Shown: piece after piece, positions 52,546 to 59,703 of the stretch
Layout of the letters: each line of letters opens with the position of its first letter
How positions within the stretch are numbered: the first letter of the stretch is position 1
Source: Xanthomonas vesicatoria ATCC 35937
GTDB lineage: Bacteria; Pseudomonadota; Gammaproteobacteria; Xanthomonadales; Xanthomonadaceae
DNA length: 64,000 nt
Reading direction: 5' to 3'
NCBI RefSeq assembly: GCF_001908725.1
Contig: NZ_CP018726.1
Span: 1-64,000 of the forward strand
Notes under the pieces: model-generated
The model's database searches: none
What the model saw: only the letters and a program-made list of their open reading frames with translations
What the model was told of the DNA's origin: nothing
Program-made: the position numbers and the translations under genes

Positions 52546-52585
52546 ACGACGAAGGCGGCCGAGAGATCGGCCGCCTTCGTCGTTT
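52546..52585. terminator. Strong hairpin terminator between convergent operons
   Basis: A perfect 15-bp stem (ACGACGAAGGCGGCC with its complement) and an 8-base loop, then TTT. It separates the 47382-52519 genes (+) from the gene ending at 52597 (-) and probably works both ways. Confidence 0.9.
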
Positions 52586-52596
52586 CAGGTCGGGCG

Positions 52597-53247
52597 TCAG
52601 GCTACTTTGTCCAGCACGTCCTCATCCATCTGGATGATGCCCTGCGCGAGGACGCTCATTTCCCACCGCTTTCGCGAACCACGACGCGTGCCAATCATCT
52701 CGACATGACCACTTGGATGAACGGCCGAGATTACGACGGTGCTGAAGCAGCCAAGGCCCGATATGCGTACATTGCGTAGCTTGGTACCAACGCGCCAGTG
52801 TGTGGACTGAAGATGTCTAATCGCTACGGACTGGATCTTCAGGCGTTCATACTCTTTACGAGTATCGTAGATCTCCATCTCGGCCATGCGCGTGGATAAC
52901 GCCTGGAAGTCATAGTCCTTGCTGGGGGATCCAGAGAATACGCCGCCGGCGCCATTGGCCATGAAAGATGCCTTCTCGACATGGCCGTCCTCACGCGTGT
53001 AGGTTGCCGTGGCCCAAGTACCGCGCGTGCGCTCCTTGAGCACCGCCTGCAGACGAAGTCGCACGGCCAGGTAGTGCTGGAAGCTGTTGGTGTGAAGCTC
53101 CAAGGTGTCTTCGAAAAGCTGGACGTCACTGATTGGAAAAGACGTATTCCACTCCAGCGCTGCCGCTTTGGTAAAGGCATCCTGGTAGAAGACTCCTGCT
53201 TCTGCAACCTTGGTGACGATGGAGAGGCAGATGTCGTGGTCGATCAT
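52597..53247 (-). CDS. Unknown 216-residue protein
   Basis: Not recognised. I start at ATG 53247, which has GAGGA 7 nt upstream; a TTG at 53331 would add 28 residues. Helical N-terminal half (FEDTLELHTNSFQHYLAVRL, RLQAVLKERTRGTW) and a beta-rich C-terminal half (HWRVGTKLRNVRISGLGCFS, then TVVISAVHPSGHVEMIGTR). No motif visible. Confidence 0.6.
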   Translation of the reverse strand: MIDHDICLSIVTKVAEAGVFYQDAFTKAAALEWNTSFPISDVQLFEDTLELHTNSFQHYLAVRLRLQAVLKERTRGTWATATYTREDGHVEKASFMANGAGGVFSGSPSKDYDFQALSTRMAEMEIYDTRKEYERLKIQSVAIRHLQSTHWRVGTKLRNVRISGLGCFSTVVISAVHPSGHVEMIGTRRGSRKRWEMSVLAQGIIQMDEDVLDKVA

Positions 53248-53454
53248 GGGGTGTTCCTCGATGGCGAGGGCACCACGATAGTGAGACGTCCCGCGTTGAA
53301 TTTCGGGAGCAATGATCTGGCCGTTACTCAAACAGATGCAGCTGATCAGTGCCCGATGATTCTACTGCGCTGCCGCATCTGGAGTAGCAGCTTCACGCTG
53401 TGCACGCAGGTCTGGAAACCATCCCATAGAGATCGAGGTTCTATCAAGCGACGA

Positions 53455-53589
53455 TCAACGGCCTTCGTCGTGTATGTAGTGCTTGAGTGGCTTGTCCATG
53501 CACGCCTTGGTTGGACGCAGTGTGTTGCAGCTGCTAAGCAGCGAGATGGCGGACAGAATAGCAACCATCAAGAAGCACTTTTTGCGCAT
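53455..53589 (-). CDS. Very small lipoprotein, 44 residues
   Basis: Too short to be noticed by size alone. ATG 53589 (or 53604, adding five residues) opens MRKKCFLMVAILSAISLLSS followed by Cys: a textbook lipoprotein signal with lipobox LSSC. The mature part is only about 23 residues (NTLRPTKACMDKPLKHYIHD). Small lipoproteins of this size occur in transfer regions, where some act as entry-exclusion proteins (TrbK type), but nothing here proves that role. It lies between dsbC and the gene at 52597. Confidence 0.6.
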   Translation of the reverse strand: MRKKCFLMVAILSAISLLSSCNTLRPTKACMDKPLKHYIHDEGR

Positions 53590-53687
53590 CGGAATTTTGG
53601 CCATAAAGTCCGCTTGAAGAAGATGGGGCCTTAGCGGAACCGTGCGACGGGGGGGTGCTATCGCACGGAGTGGGTCGGCCCCTGGGC

Positions 53688-53741
53688 AAAAAAGTGGCTG
53701 TGCAGAAGCGCGTGAGGGGAAGCACGCGCTGCTGCACAGCC
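53688..53741 (-). terminator. Rho-independent terminator of dsbC
   Basis: A long hairpin (GGCTGTGCAG ... CTGCACAGCC, with an inner GCGTG/CACGC stem) followed on the minus strand by six T (53693-53688), directly after the dsbC stop. Confidence 0.9.
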
Positions 53742-53756
53742 GAGGGGACTGATAAA

Positions 53757-54509
53757 TTACTTCGCTGCGGTCTTGAGGCCGGTCTTGCGTGTGTTGTGCG
53801 TGTCGAGCTGCTGGACCAGCTGGTCGGCTGGTACATAGCCGCCCATATGGTTGCCGTACTGGTCATAGATAGCCGGAGTACCGTCCACGCCCAGCTTGTC
53901 GCCCAGCTGGTACATGGCGGCCACAGAATCGGCGCACTTCACCTCTGGCGGCGTGGCGCCTTGGTAGGCCGCATCAAGCGCCTTCTTCTGGTCCTTGGCA
54001 CACCAAGCACTCTGCATGGTGGCGAACACCGGGGACTCCAGGCCACCGCGCGGGAAAGGGACATAATCCACCGCGATACCCTTGTCCAGGTACGACTGCA
54101 TGTTCTTGTGGAGCATCTGGCAATAACCACACGACACGTCTGTGAAGACAGTGATTCGGTGCTTCACATCCTTCGGCTCATAGCTGATCACGGCATTTTT
54201 GGGGATTGTCGAAAGCAGCGCCTGGCGACTCAGGGACTGGGCTTCCTCGGACAGGTTGCGTTTTTCCACCATGTCCAGCATCAGGCCTGAGAATACAAAG
54301 CGGCCATCGTCGCTGATGTACACGACGGAAGTGTCAGCCACGACCTGCTTGACGCCCGGCATGCCGAAATCGCTGATCGACTTCACCTCGGCCTTCGGGT
54401 TGATTAGCTTGACCGCGTCGCGGATGGTCGCCTCGCTTGCGCTGGCGGCGGTAAACGAAAGGGCGGCGGCGAGGCCGACGGCCAGAGCCGTCATGGTGAT
54501 GAACTTCAA
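53757..54509 (-). CDS. dsbC: DsbC-like thiol:disulphide isomerase
   Basis: Periplasmic disulphide isomerase. I start at TTG 54509, which follows GGAGACA and gives a clean signal peptide (MKFITMTALAVGLAAALSF, cleaved after ASA). A GTG at 54542 adds 11 residues before it. The N-terminal dimerisation domain is followed by a linker and the catalytic domain with FTDVSCGYCQMLHKNM (CGYC near residues 126-129), a second Cys pair region (SAWCAKDQKKA ... VKCADS) and GVDGTPAIYDQYGNHMGGYV with the cis-Pro. SXT and IncA/C transfer regions also carry dsbC. Controlled by an activator-box promoter; likely helps fold the Cys-rich TraF/TraH/TraN-type proteins. Confidence 0.9.
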   Translation of the reverse strand: MKFITMTALAVGLAAALSFTAASASEATIRDAVKLINPKAEVKSISDFGMPGVKQVVADTSVVYISDDGRFVFSGLMLDMVEKRNLSEEAQSLSRQALLSTIPKNAVISYEPKDVKHRITVFTDVSCGYCQMLHKNMQSYLDKGIAVDYVPFPRGGLESPVFATMQSAWCAKDQKKALDAAYQGATPPEVKCADSVAAMYQLGDKLGVDGTPAIYDQYGNHMGGYVPADQLVQQLDTHNTRKTGLKTAAK

Positions 54510-54542
54510 GGGATGTCTCCGGGTTGGGGCTCTGTTGGGCAC

Positions 54543-54579
54543 ATCGTAGAAGTGGTTGTGTGTAGCGAACCCTCCTTAG
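54543..54579 (-). promoter_or_regulatory. Activator-box promoter of dsbC
   Basis: On the minus strand: CTAAGG, three bases, GTTCGCTACA (54579-54561), 12 bp, then TACGAT as -10 (54548-54543). The transcript would have a leader of about 27 nt that carries the GGAGA ribosome site. Confidence 0.55.
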
Positions 54580-54597
54580 ACCGCCCATTTCACCCCT

Positions 54598-54636
54598 TCA
54601 TTCCGTGTATTCGTTACGGCTGCTGGGTCAGATAAT
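54598..54636 (+). promoter_or_regulatory. Activator-box promoter of tonB
   Basis: ATTCGTTACG at 54609-54618, 12 bp, then GATAAT as -10 (54631-54636), close to the consensus. The upstream half (ATTCCG) is a weaker match than in the other copies. Back to back with the dsbC promoter, 19 bp apart, so two divergent boxes share about 95 bp. Confidence 0.55.
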
Positions 54637-54643
54637 TCCTGCC

Positions 54644-55462
54644 ATGAAATCACCGGCACCGTTTTCCAATGACTTCGGGGTGCGGCCAACCCGCATTCTC
54701 GCGATTGCTATCGTGTTGATCGTGCACGCTGGCTTTGCGCTAGTACTTCTGGCACCGATCTCCAGCCCGCCGGCGGTCAAGGATGCCGGCGGCGGGCGCG
54801 AGGAAGGACTGCGCATGACGTTCATCTCACAGGCTCCTCGGCAAACGCCGGCGCCGCCGCCGCCGATCAGTGCGGCGCCGGCGCAACCGAAGCAGCGCAA
54901 GCCTCCAGCGGAGGTGATGCCTGCTGAAGCTAATCCCTCACGACCGACGTCGACGTCGCTCGCCCAGGTGGAGCCGCTGCCGCGTCCGAATGAGTCCTAT
55001 GACGACGGTCGTCTACCTTTCATGACCGCCGAACCCATAGAGGTAGAAGAGTATGAGGGGACGGTCCCCCATATCTATGGTCAAGCTGAGGAGCTGCCGG
55101 CTGAGTTCATGGAGGCAGTGGATGTGCTGCCGATCGAAATAGCTGAGTACCGGAAAGTCAGCCAACCCAACTACCTGCGAGAAGCTCGCGACGCCGGCGA
55201 CCAGGGCATTGTCATCGTGCGCGTGCTGGTGGATGAGCTGGGTTATCCCATGGGGCTGAAGGTCATGCGCTCAACTGCGGGCCAACTTCTCACCGCTGAG
55301 GCGCTCCGGGCAATCTCGAATTGGCAATTCAAACCCGCCATGCGTGATGGGAATGCGGTTAAGGGAACGCTTCTGGTTCCGATCTACTTCTTTCTGGATG
55401 GAATGCCGCCATCGCTCAAGCAGTGGCGAGCGATGGGAGGCTCGCAGAGACCCGACGCGTGA
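54644..55462 (+). CDS. TonB-family energy-transducing protein
   Basis: 272 residues from ATG 54644. An N-terminal membrane anchor (ILAIAIVLIVHAGFALVLL, about 18-36) is followed by a Pro/Ala/Lys-rich periplasmic spacer (about 55-115, including TPAPPPPISAAPAQPKQRKP) and a C-terminal TonB domain: QPNYLREARDAGDQGIVIVR, LDELGYP-like turn (VDELGYPMGLKV), ALRAISNWQFKPAMRDGNAV. TonB normally transmits proton-motive force to outer-membrane receptors. Its activator box places it in the transfer regulon, where it may energise the outer-membrane part of the apparatus. No ExbB/ExbD in the window. Confidence 0.88.
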   Translation: MKSPAPFSNDFGVRPTRILAIAIVLIVHAGFALVLLAPISSPPAVKDAGGGREEGLRMTFISQAPRQTPAPPPPISAAPAQPKQRKPPAEVMPAEANPSRPTSTSLAQVEPLPRPNESYDDGRLPFMTAEPIEVEEYEGTVPHIYGQAEELPAEFMEAVDVLPIEIAEYRKVSQPNYLREARDAGDQGIVIVRVLVDELGYPMGLKVMRSTAGQLLTAEALRAISNWQFKPAMRDGNAVKGTLLVPIYFFLDGMPPSLKQWRAMGGSQRPDA

Positions 55463-56044
55463 AACTGTCAGCATGATCGCCGGGCCCCGAAGGGGAAACG
55501 GAGCATGCGCATAGGGTGGCGTTACCGAATGGGAACTACACCATGGCCACCCCACAACACAGTCTCAACGTCGTTATCACAGATAGACCCTCAGGAATCT
55601 CGCGCAATGAAGAGGTGTTGCCGTGACACCTCAGCATCTGACGATGATGTCGCGCCAGCTCACTTCAACGGTACGCAAGGCCTTTGGGCATCGTGAGACG
55701 CAGCCTGACCCGGGTCTGATCGCTTACCAACGCTGGCCACGCGCCGCCCAACTTAGGCGAATGATTCACTGCATGCATGCGGTGTATTGGAGGTCAAATA
55801 GATTGGGCCTCGTTTTCTCGGTGCACCTCTTAGGGGCCGCCTGCGCGAGTTGCCTGACCAGCCGAGAGCGCTCAGTCAGGACAGGACCGGTGATATCGAA
55901 TGGCCTGCCTGCTTCAGAGTTAGAGCGCTCGAACTCCGCATCACTCCAGCCAACCTCAATGCTGCGATCGGGATGCTCAAAGATCTCGCTCGGTGGAACC
56001 CGCGCAACGACCGCATTACCTTCCCACGGTAAGTAGGAACAACC
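55463..56044 (+). other. Region with ambiguous overlapping small frames
   Basis: Two plus-strand frames have protein-like parts. One starts at GTG 55623 (coupled by GTGA to a 27-codon leader, 55543-55626) and runs to 56036; its first 65 residues look natural (RQLTSTVRKAFGHRETQPDP, LRRMIHCMHAVYWRSNRLG) and its end does not. The other, ending at 56032, has LRITPANLNAAIGMLKDLAR and could start at an ATT (55802) behind GGAGGT, or at TTG 55850. Either two overlapping genes or one gene broken by an indel near 55810. Confidence 0.35.
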
Positions 56045-56629
56045 ATGCTTGATTTTCTGCAGAAGAGCTTTGCCCCTTTCAGCTTGCGTAGTGTTCGGAC
56101 AGTGCGTCCCGGTGCGAAGCACGAATGGTCCGCCACCATCTGCGTCAACGGTTCTGCCGTCGGCAAGCTCATCACGCTGCCTGTGGAGTTCGGCCAGGCG
56201 GACAGTGCGGGTCTCAATAACGAGCAGGATGCGTTGGCCCAGTACGCGATGGATCTGTGCTTCCTTGATAGCTGCCATCAGACGCACTTCGAACAGCACA
56301 CTCGGGCCCTGATGAACGCAGGCATCCTGGTTGAGGATGATCTCCAAGTGGCGATGGTCGATCTGATTACGCTCATGGCTGACGCGTATCTGGGCGACAA
56401 GGCCATGTTCCGCCTGGCCAAGGAAGGCGTCACGATCTATCGCCTGCGATCGGATCCGCTCAACACATACCGACGCCTTAACCGTGCTTACACCCCGTAC
56501 TTGGGCCAGGAGCTGAAGCTGCTACATGGAGATGTGGATTGGGTGCTCAATGAACGACTGGGAGCCGAAGGCGTCCAAGGTGAGCATGTGTTGCATTTGG
56601 TCACCACTACCAACACCACGCACCACTGA
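56045..56629 (+). CDS. Unknown 194-residue protein
   Basis: Not recognised. Starts MLDFLQKSFAPFSLRSVRTV, with AGTAGGAAC before the ATG as a weak ribosome site. Helical middle (VAMVDLITLMADAYLGDKAM) and an end with GQELKLLHGDVDWVLNERLG. First of three closely spaced genes (56045-57595). Confidence 0.55.
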   Translation: MLDFLQKSFAPFSLRSVRTVRPGAKHEWSATICVNGSAVGKLITLPVEFGQADSAGLNNEQDALAQYAMDLCFLDSCHQTHFEQHTRALMNAGILVEDDLQVAMVDLITLMADAYLGDKAMFRLAKEGVTIYRLRSDPLNTYRRLNRAYTPYLGQELKLLHGDVDWVLNERLGAEGVQGEHVLHLVTTTNTTHH

Positions 56630-56636
56630 GATCGGA

Positions 56637-57254
56637 ATGAGACAGGGAAACTTCGTTCACCAAGTGGCGATGTCATTTAGCCTGGATCCCTATCATCAGG
56701 CCTGTAGCGCGATCGACCCCTCTAGCGAGGAGAGGCACGGATTGCCGAAGCGTGGCTACTTGCTGATGGTCGCGGCCAACAGCGGCGCTACACCTGCATG
56801 GCAGTGCCGTTACGCCGGTACCGCGGTTCAGATTCGCCAAGCCTGGTCCAGCGACCCTAATCTGAGCATGGAAGCCGGAGTCGACAGCGCGAGGCTGTGC
56901 CAATGGTTCGACGGCTTGGTCTCTTCAGCAGTGCCTGCCAGTAGGGTGAGCACCGACATGTTTGCGGACCTCGTCGCCCATCTGCGTTGGGACGCCAAAG
57001 CCTTGGAGAGGGGCAGAAGGGATCCGCTCACCTTGGCTCTTGCTTCTAATGGTGCCCTGCATGCGGAAGGCTCCACCCTCAGCTTGGATACAAACAATCT
57101 CCCCGCAGTTGAGATGCGGCTGGGATGGCTGCTTGCCACCAGCAAGGGAGCCCCGGGTCCAAAGTTCACGCTCGAGTCGCAGGCGTCTCTCAGCCGCCTC
57201 TGCCTGAAGTTGTGCCGACTGCACGCCATGACGATTGAGCTGGCTGGGCGATGA
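56637..57254 (+). CDS. Unknown 205-residue protein
   Basis: Not recognised. Begins 7 bp after the previous gene. RGYLLMVAANSGATPAWQCR and the helical end LSRLCLKLCRLHAMTIELAG are the ordered parts. Overlaps the next gene by 4 nt (ATGA), so these genes form an operon. Confidence 0.55.
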   Translation: MRQGNFVHQVAMSFSLDPYHQACSAIDPSSEERHGLPKRGYLLMVAANSGATPAWQCRYAGTAVQIRQAWSSDPNLSMEAGVDSARLCQWFDGLVSSAVPASRVSTDMFADLVAHLRWDAKALERGRRDPLTLALASNGALHAEGSTLSLDTNNLPAVEMRLGWLLATSKGAPGPKFTLESQASLSRLCLKLCRLHAMTIELAGR

Positions 57255-57595
57255 CGGTCTGGGTCGAGCAGGCGCGCTGGATCCGAGGCGAGCAGAACTG
57301 CGGGAATCTGCTGGCCGATGACCTTCAAGCTCTGCATGAGCTGGCTGAACGGATCGAGCTCGCTCGACCACGATTCTTCAACGGCCATGCCCTGATACCG
57401 CACTACTCGATCCCGGAGGGGCTAGTCCAAGCGGCGATGGACGCTGGCGCCACGGAACTGCAGCTGCATGAACGCGAACGCGTGCTGCAGAACGTTCGGC
57501 ACGCCTTGGCGAGTCGTCAGCGCACTTCGGCAGAGCGAGGGCCGGATGCGTTGCCACGGCGGCGTAAGGGTCAGCAGAATCTTTTCGATGTCTAA
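57251..57595 (+). CDS. DUF4031-like protein
   Basis: 114 residues resembling DUF4031: the family pattern of a short beta start (MTVWVEQARW), a LxAD-x-x-x-x-LHxxA segment (NLLADDLQALHELAERIEL), then RFFNGHALIPHYSIPEGLVQ and AAMDAGATEL. The family's function is unknown. The C-terminus is basic (PRRRKGQQNLF). A terminator follows. Confidence 0.65.
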   Translation: MTVWVEQARWIRGEQNCGNLLADDLQALHELAERIELARPRFFNGHALIPHYSIPEGLVQAAMDAGATELQLHERERVLQNVRHALASRQRTSAERGPDALPRRRKGQQNLFDV

Positions 57596-57607
57596 ATCCA
57601 TGCGGTG

Positions 57608-57633
57608 AACCCCCCAAATTGGGGTGGGTTTTT
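57608..57633 (+). terminator. Rho-independent terminator
   Basis: CCCC-AAATT-GGGG core extended by AACC/GGTT pairs and followed by TTTTT (57629-57633), 12 bp after the DUF4031 stop and just before the next promoter box. Confidence 0.75.
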
Positions 57634-57639
57634 GCCGTT

Positions 57640-57676
57640 CAAACGAGGGTTCGTTACAGGTTGGGGCAGATACCTT
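57640..57676 (+). promoter_or_regulatory. Activator-box promoter of the GH73 gene
   Basis: CAAACG, three bases, GTTCGTTACA (57640-57658), 12 bp, then TACCTT (57671-57676). Together with the traL copy this is the best match to the consensus. The transcript would begin about 24 nt before ATG 57707. Confidence 0.65.
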
Positions 57677-57706
57677 GGCTGCAATCTAAGAACTGGTTTC
57701 GGACGA

Positions 57707-58513
57707 ATGGACAGAGACTGTTTCCACAACATCAGTCAAGGCAAGCTGCATTCGTGCGCAGCGGCATTGGCGGTCGTCCTTTTGCTGACATGCTTCCCTA
57801 AGGCAGAGGCATCTCAGTCTGGCGTGGGGCGCCCGCAGGTGATTCGCACCATCTCGGAATCGGGAGGCGATGTCATCAACGCGGTCGCGATTATCGCCAT
57901 GCCCACCACCTACTTCAGAGCTGCTCCGATGCAGAGATTGCCTTCGGTGCTGAAGCAGCCATCCGTATGCCCTGGAACGCCACGCAACAATGTTTCGATG
58001 CTACGCGAAGGCTTCGTGCTGGAGATCATGGATCTGGCGCTCAACGCTGGGCGAGAGCTGGGAGTTGACTCAAGGGCAATTGTTGCCCAAGCAGCGCTGG
58101 AAACCGGTTGGGGAACAAGCCATATCCGTCGAAGCGACGGGACAAGTGCATTCAACCTGTTTGGAATAAAAGCAAGCCGCTGGAATGGAGACGTAGTAAG
58201 GACATCAACCCATGAACAGGTCGGAGGCATCCTTAGGCGCGAGATTGCAGCGTTCCGCGCATACGGCTCACATGCGGAGAGCTTCACCGACTATGTGCAG
58301 TTGTTAAAGACAAGCCCGCGATACCAGTCCGCCCTTCAGTCCGGAGGTAGTGTCTTGAGCTTTGCCTATGCCCTCCAGCAGGCTGGCTACGCGACCGATC
58401 CGAACTACGCGGCGAAGATTTACGACATCGCCAACAGCGAGACCATGGCTTGTGCGTATCGGACTTATGCTGCCACCAACCGATCTGCCTACAGCATTGC
58501 TGCCATCAACTAA
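57707..58513 (+). CDS. FlgJ/GH73-type peptidoglycan hydrolase
   Basis: 268 residues from ATG 57707, the first ATG after the activator promoter. Signal peptide with hydrophobic core AAALAVVLLLTCF, cleaved near AEA. The domain from about residue 105 is a glucosaminidase of the FlgJ/GH73 type: AGRELGVDSRAIVAQAALET followed by GWGTSH (catalytic Glu near 132), NLFGIKASRWNGDV, EIAAFRAYGSHAESFTDYVQ and YALQQAGYATDPNYAAKIYD. Conjugation systems need such an enzyme to open the cell wall; here it may replace the usual lytic transglycosylase. First of an operon that runs to rdgC. Confidence 0.85.
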   Translation: MDRDCFHNISQGKLHSCAAALAVVLLLTCFPKAEASQSGVGRPQVIRTISESGGDVINAVAIIAMPTTYFRAAPMQRLPSVLKQPSVCPGTPRNNVSMLREGFVLEIMDLALNAGRELGVDSRAIVAQAALETGWGTSHIRRSDGTSAFNLFGIKASRWNGDVVRTSTHEQVGGILRREIAAFRAYGSHAESFTDYVQLLKTSPRYQSALQSGGSVLSFAYALQQAGYATDPNYAAKIYDIANSETMACAYRTYAATNRSAYSIAAIN

Positions 58514-58516
58514 CTT

Positions 58517-59266
58517 ATGCCGCCACGTCCACACATCGACAAAATTTACCAGCTCGCACAAGAGCTGGCGACTATCGTCACGAGAGTCCGTGTCTTGAGC
58601 ACAGAGCCCAGGCCGATGCACAAGGGCCACAACCAGATCAGCGATACACCCATGGTCACGCTCATGGCGATGGAGCCAGCCAGGGCCCATAACCGTTCCT
58701 ACATCGTCTCGGCGCGGGAACACGCTGAGCAGGTAATCGTCAATCGGGAGCAAGGAGTGTCACCGGAACGTGCCCGACAGGCGTGGGGGCTGATGCGCGA
58801 CTTGTATGAGGCACTGCCTCAGGCCCGCATCTGCAACAACCCGGACAGTAGCTTGGGTCGTTCGGTGGGCAGCGATGGAACGATCACCGAGGCCGACGGC
58901 GACGTGCTGCCGCCCAATGCGCTGCTCAGTTCCACGATGAGCACCATCAGCCAAGCAGCCCCGCATGCGTCACGGTTGATGGTCAGGGGCATACGCGAGG
59001 GCCGTGCACGGAACTTCGTGGAGCTGATCGATGCAGCAGGCGGCGTAATGCTGGCAACCGACGTCAATGCTCTGGCATTCGCAGTGCGTTCGATCTTGGT
59101 TCCGTCAGACGACGCCGACGCCCGCTACCAGAAGCGCCGCCTGCACCAGTGGATGCAAGCGATGGGCATCGAATATGAGCAAGATGCCTTGCAGGCAATC
59201 GCAGCAATCCACTCAATCGCGCGATTCGATATCGCCGATACGTGGCACCTCAACACCAGCAACTGA
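58517..59266 (+). CDS. Unknown 249-residue protein
   Basis: Not recognised. Starts 3 bp after the GH73 gene. Helical segments (YIVSAREHAEQVIVNREQGV, SRLMVRGIREGRARNFVELI, YQKRRLHQWMQAMGIEYEQD) suggest a soluble helical protein. Position in the regulon suggests a transfer-linked role, without direct evidence. Confidence 0.6.
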   Translation: MPPRPHIDKIYQLAQELATIVTRVRVLSTEPRPMHKGHNQISDTPMVTLMAMEPARAHNRSYIVSAREHAEQVIVNREQGVSPERARQAWGLMRDLYEALPQARICNNPDSSLGRSVGSDGTITEADGDVLPPNALLSSTMSTISQAAPHASRLMVRGIREGRARNFVELIDAAGGVMLATDVNALAFAVRSILVPSDDADARYQKRRLHQWMQAMGIEYEQDALQAIAAIHSIARFDIADTWHLNTSN

Positions 59267-59278
59267 AAGAACACATCA

Positions 59279-59557
59279 ATGAACAGGAAAGACCTGGTGG
59301 AACTTCTGGCGCACGAACTGGACCTGCCGAAGCATAAGACGACGAGATTAGTTGCAATGTTGTTCGAAGCCATCGTTGCCCAGCTCGGCAAGGGGCGGGA
59401 AGTGAACATCAGTGGCTTTGGTGTGTTCGGCAGCGAACCGGTGACCATCCACGCTGCCAGCACCCGTCGCTTGGCGCCTTCGTTGCAATCTACGCACACG
59501 ATCCGCCGGCCGACCTTCCGTCCAAGCGACGGCCTAACGCGGAAGTTGTCCAAATGA
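59279..59557 (+). CDS. HU/IHF-family DNA-binding protein
   Basis: 92 residues. The start MNRKDLVELLAHELDLPKHK matches HU helix 1, KGREVNISGFGVFGSEPVTI is the beta-region with the conserved GFG, and RRPTFRPSDGLTRKLSK is the usual C-terminal end, where HU has RNP...K.I.IPA. The tip of the DNA-binding arm is divergent (STRRLAPSLQSTHTIRR). It bends DNA and may assist oriT or origin complexes. Its stop overlaps the next ATG. Confidence 0.85.
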   Translation: MNRKDLVELLAHELDLPKHKTTRLVAMLFEAIVAQLGKGREVNISGFGVFGSEPVTIHAASTRRLAPSLQSTHTIRRPTFRPSDGLTRKLSK

Positions 59558-59700
59558 AGATAGGTCATGGCCAGCGTTCTGCGTGGAAGCGCCATTCGAA
59601 GAGCGCCAAATTTCTTGAGCTTGCAGTGGCCACGCTTTCGAACCAGGCCGCGGAGCATGATGGGATATCAATCATCCAGCCGCAATGCATGTGCCGATGA
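59554..59700 (+). CDS. Very small basic protein, 48 residues
   Basis: Not recognised. ATG 59554 overlaps the HU stop (ATGA). The product is basic at the start (GHGQRSAWKRHSKSAKFLEL) and ends with two cysteines (CMCR). Only 3 bp separate it from recJ, so the frame fills an otherwise empty gap in a tight operon; that is the main support. Confidence 0.4.
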   Translation: MKIGHGQRSAWKRHSKSAKFLELAVATLSNQAAEHDGISIIQPQCMCR

Positions 59701-59703
59701 CCC

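Noticed and set aside
55766..56347. 193-codon minus-strand frame
   Set aside because: It overlaps the start of the plus-strand gene at 56045, which fits the operon better. Part of it reads like protein, but only as the mirror of plus-strand coding.
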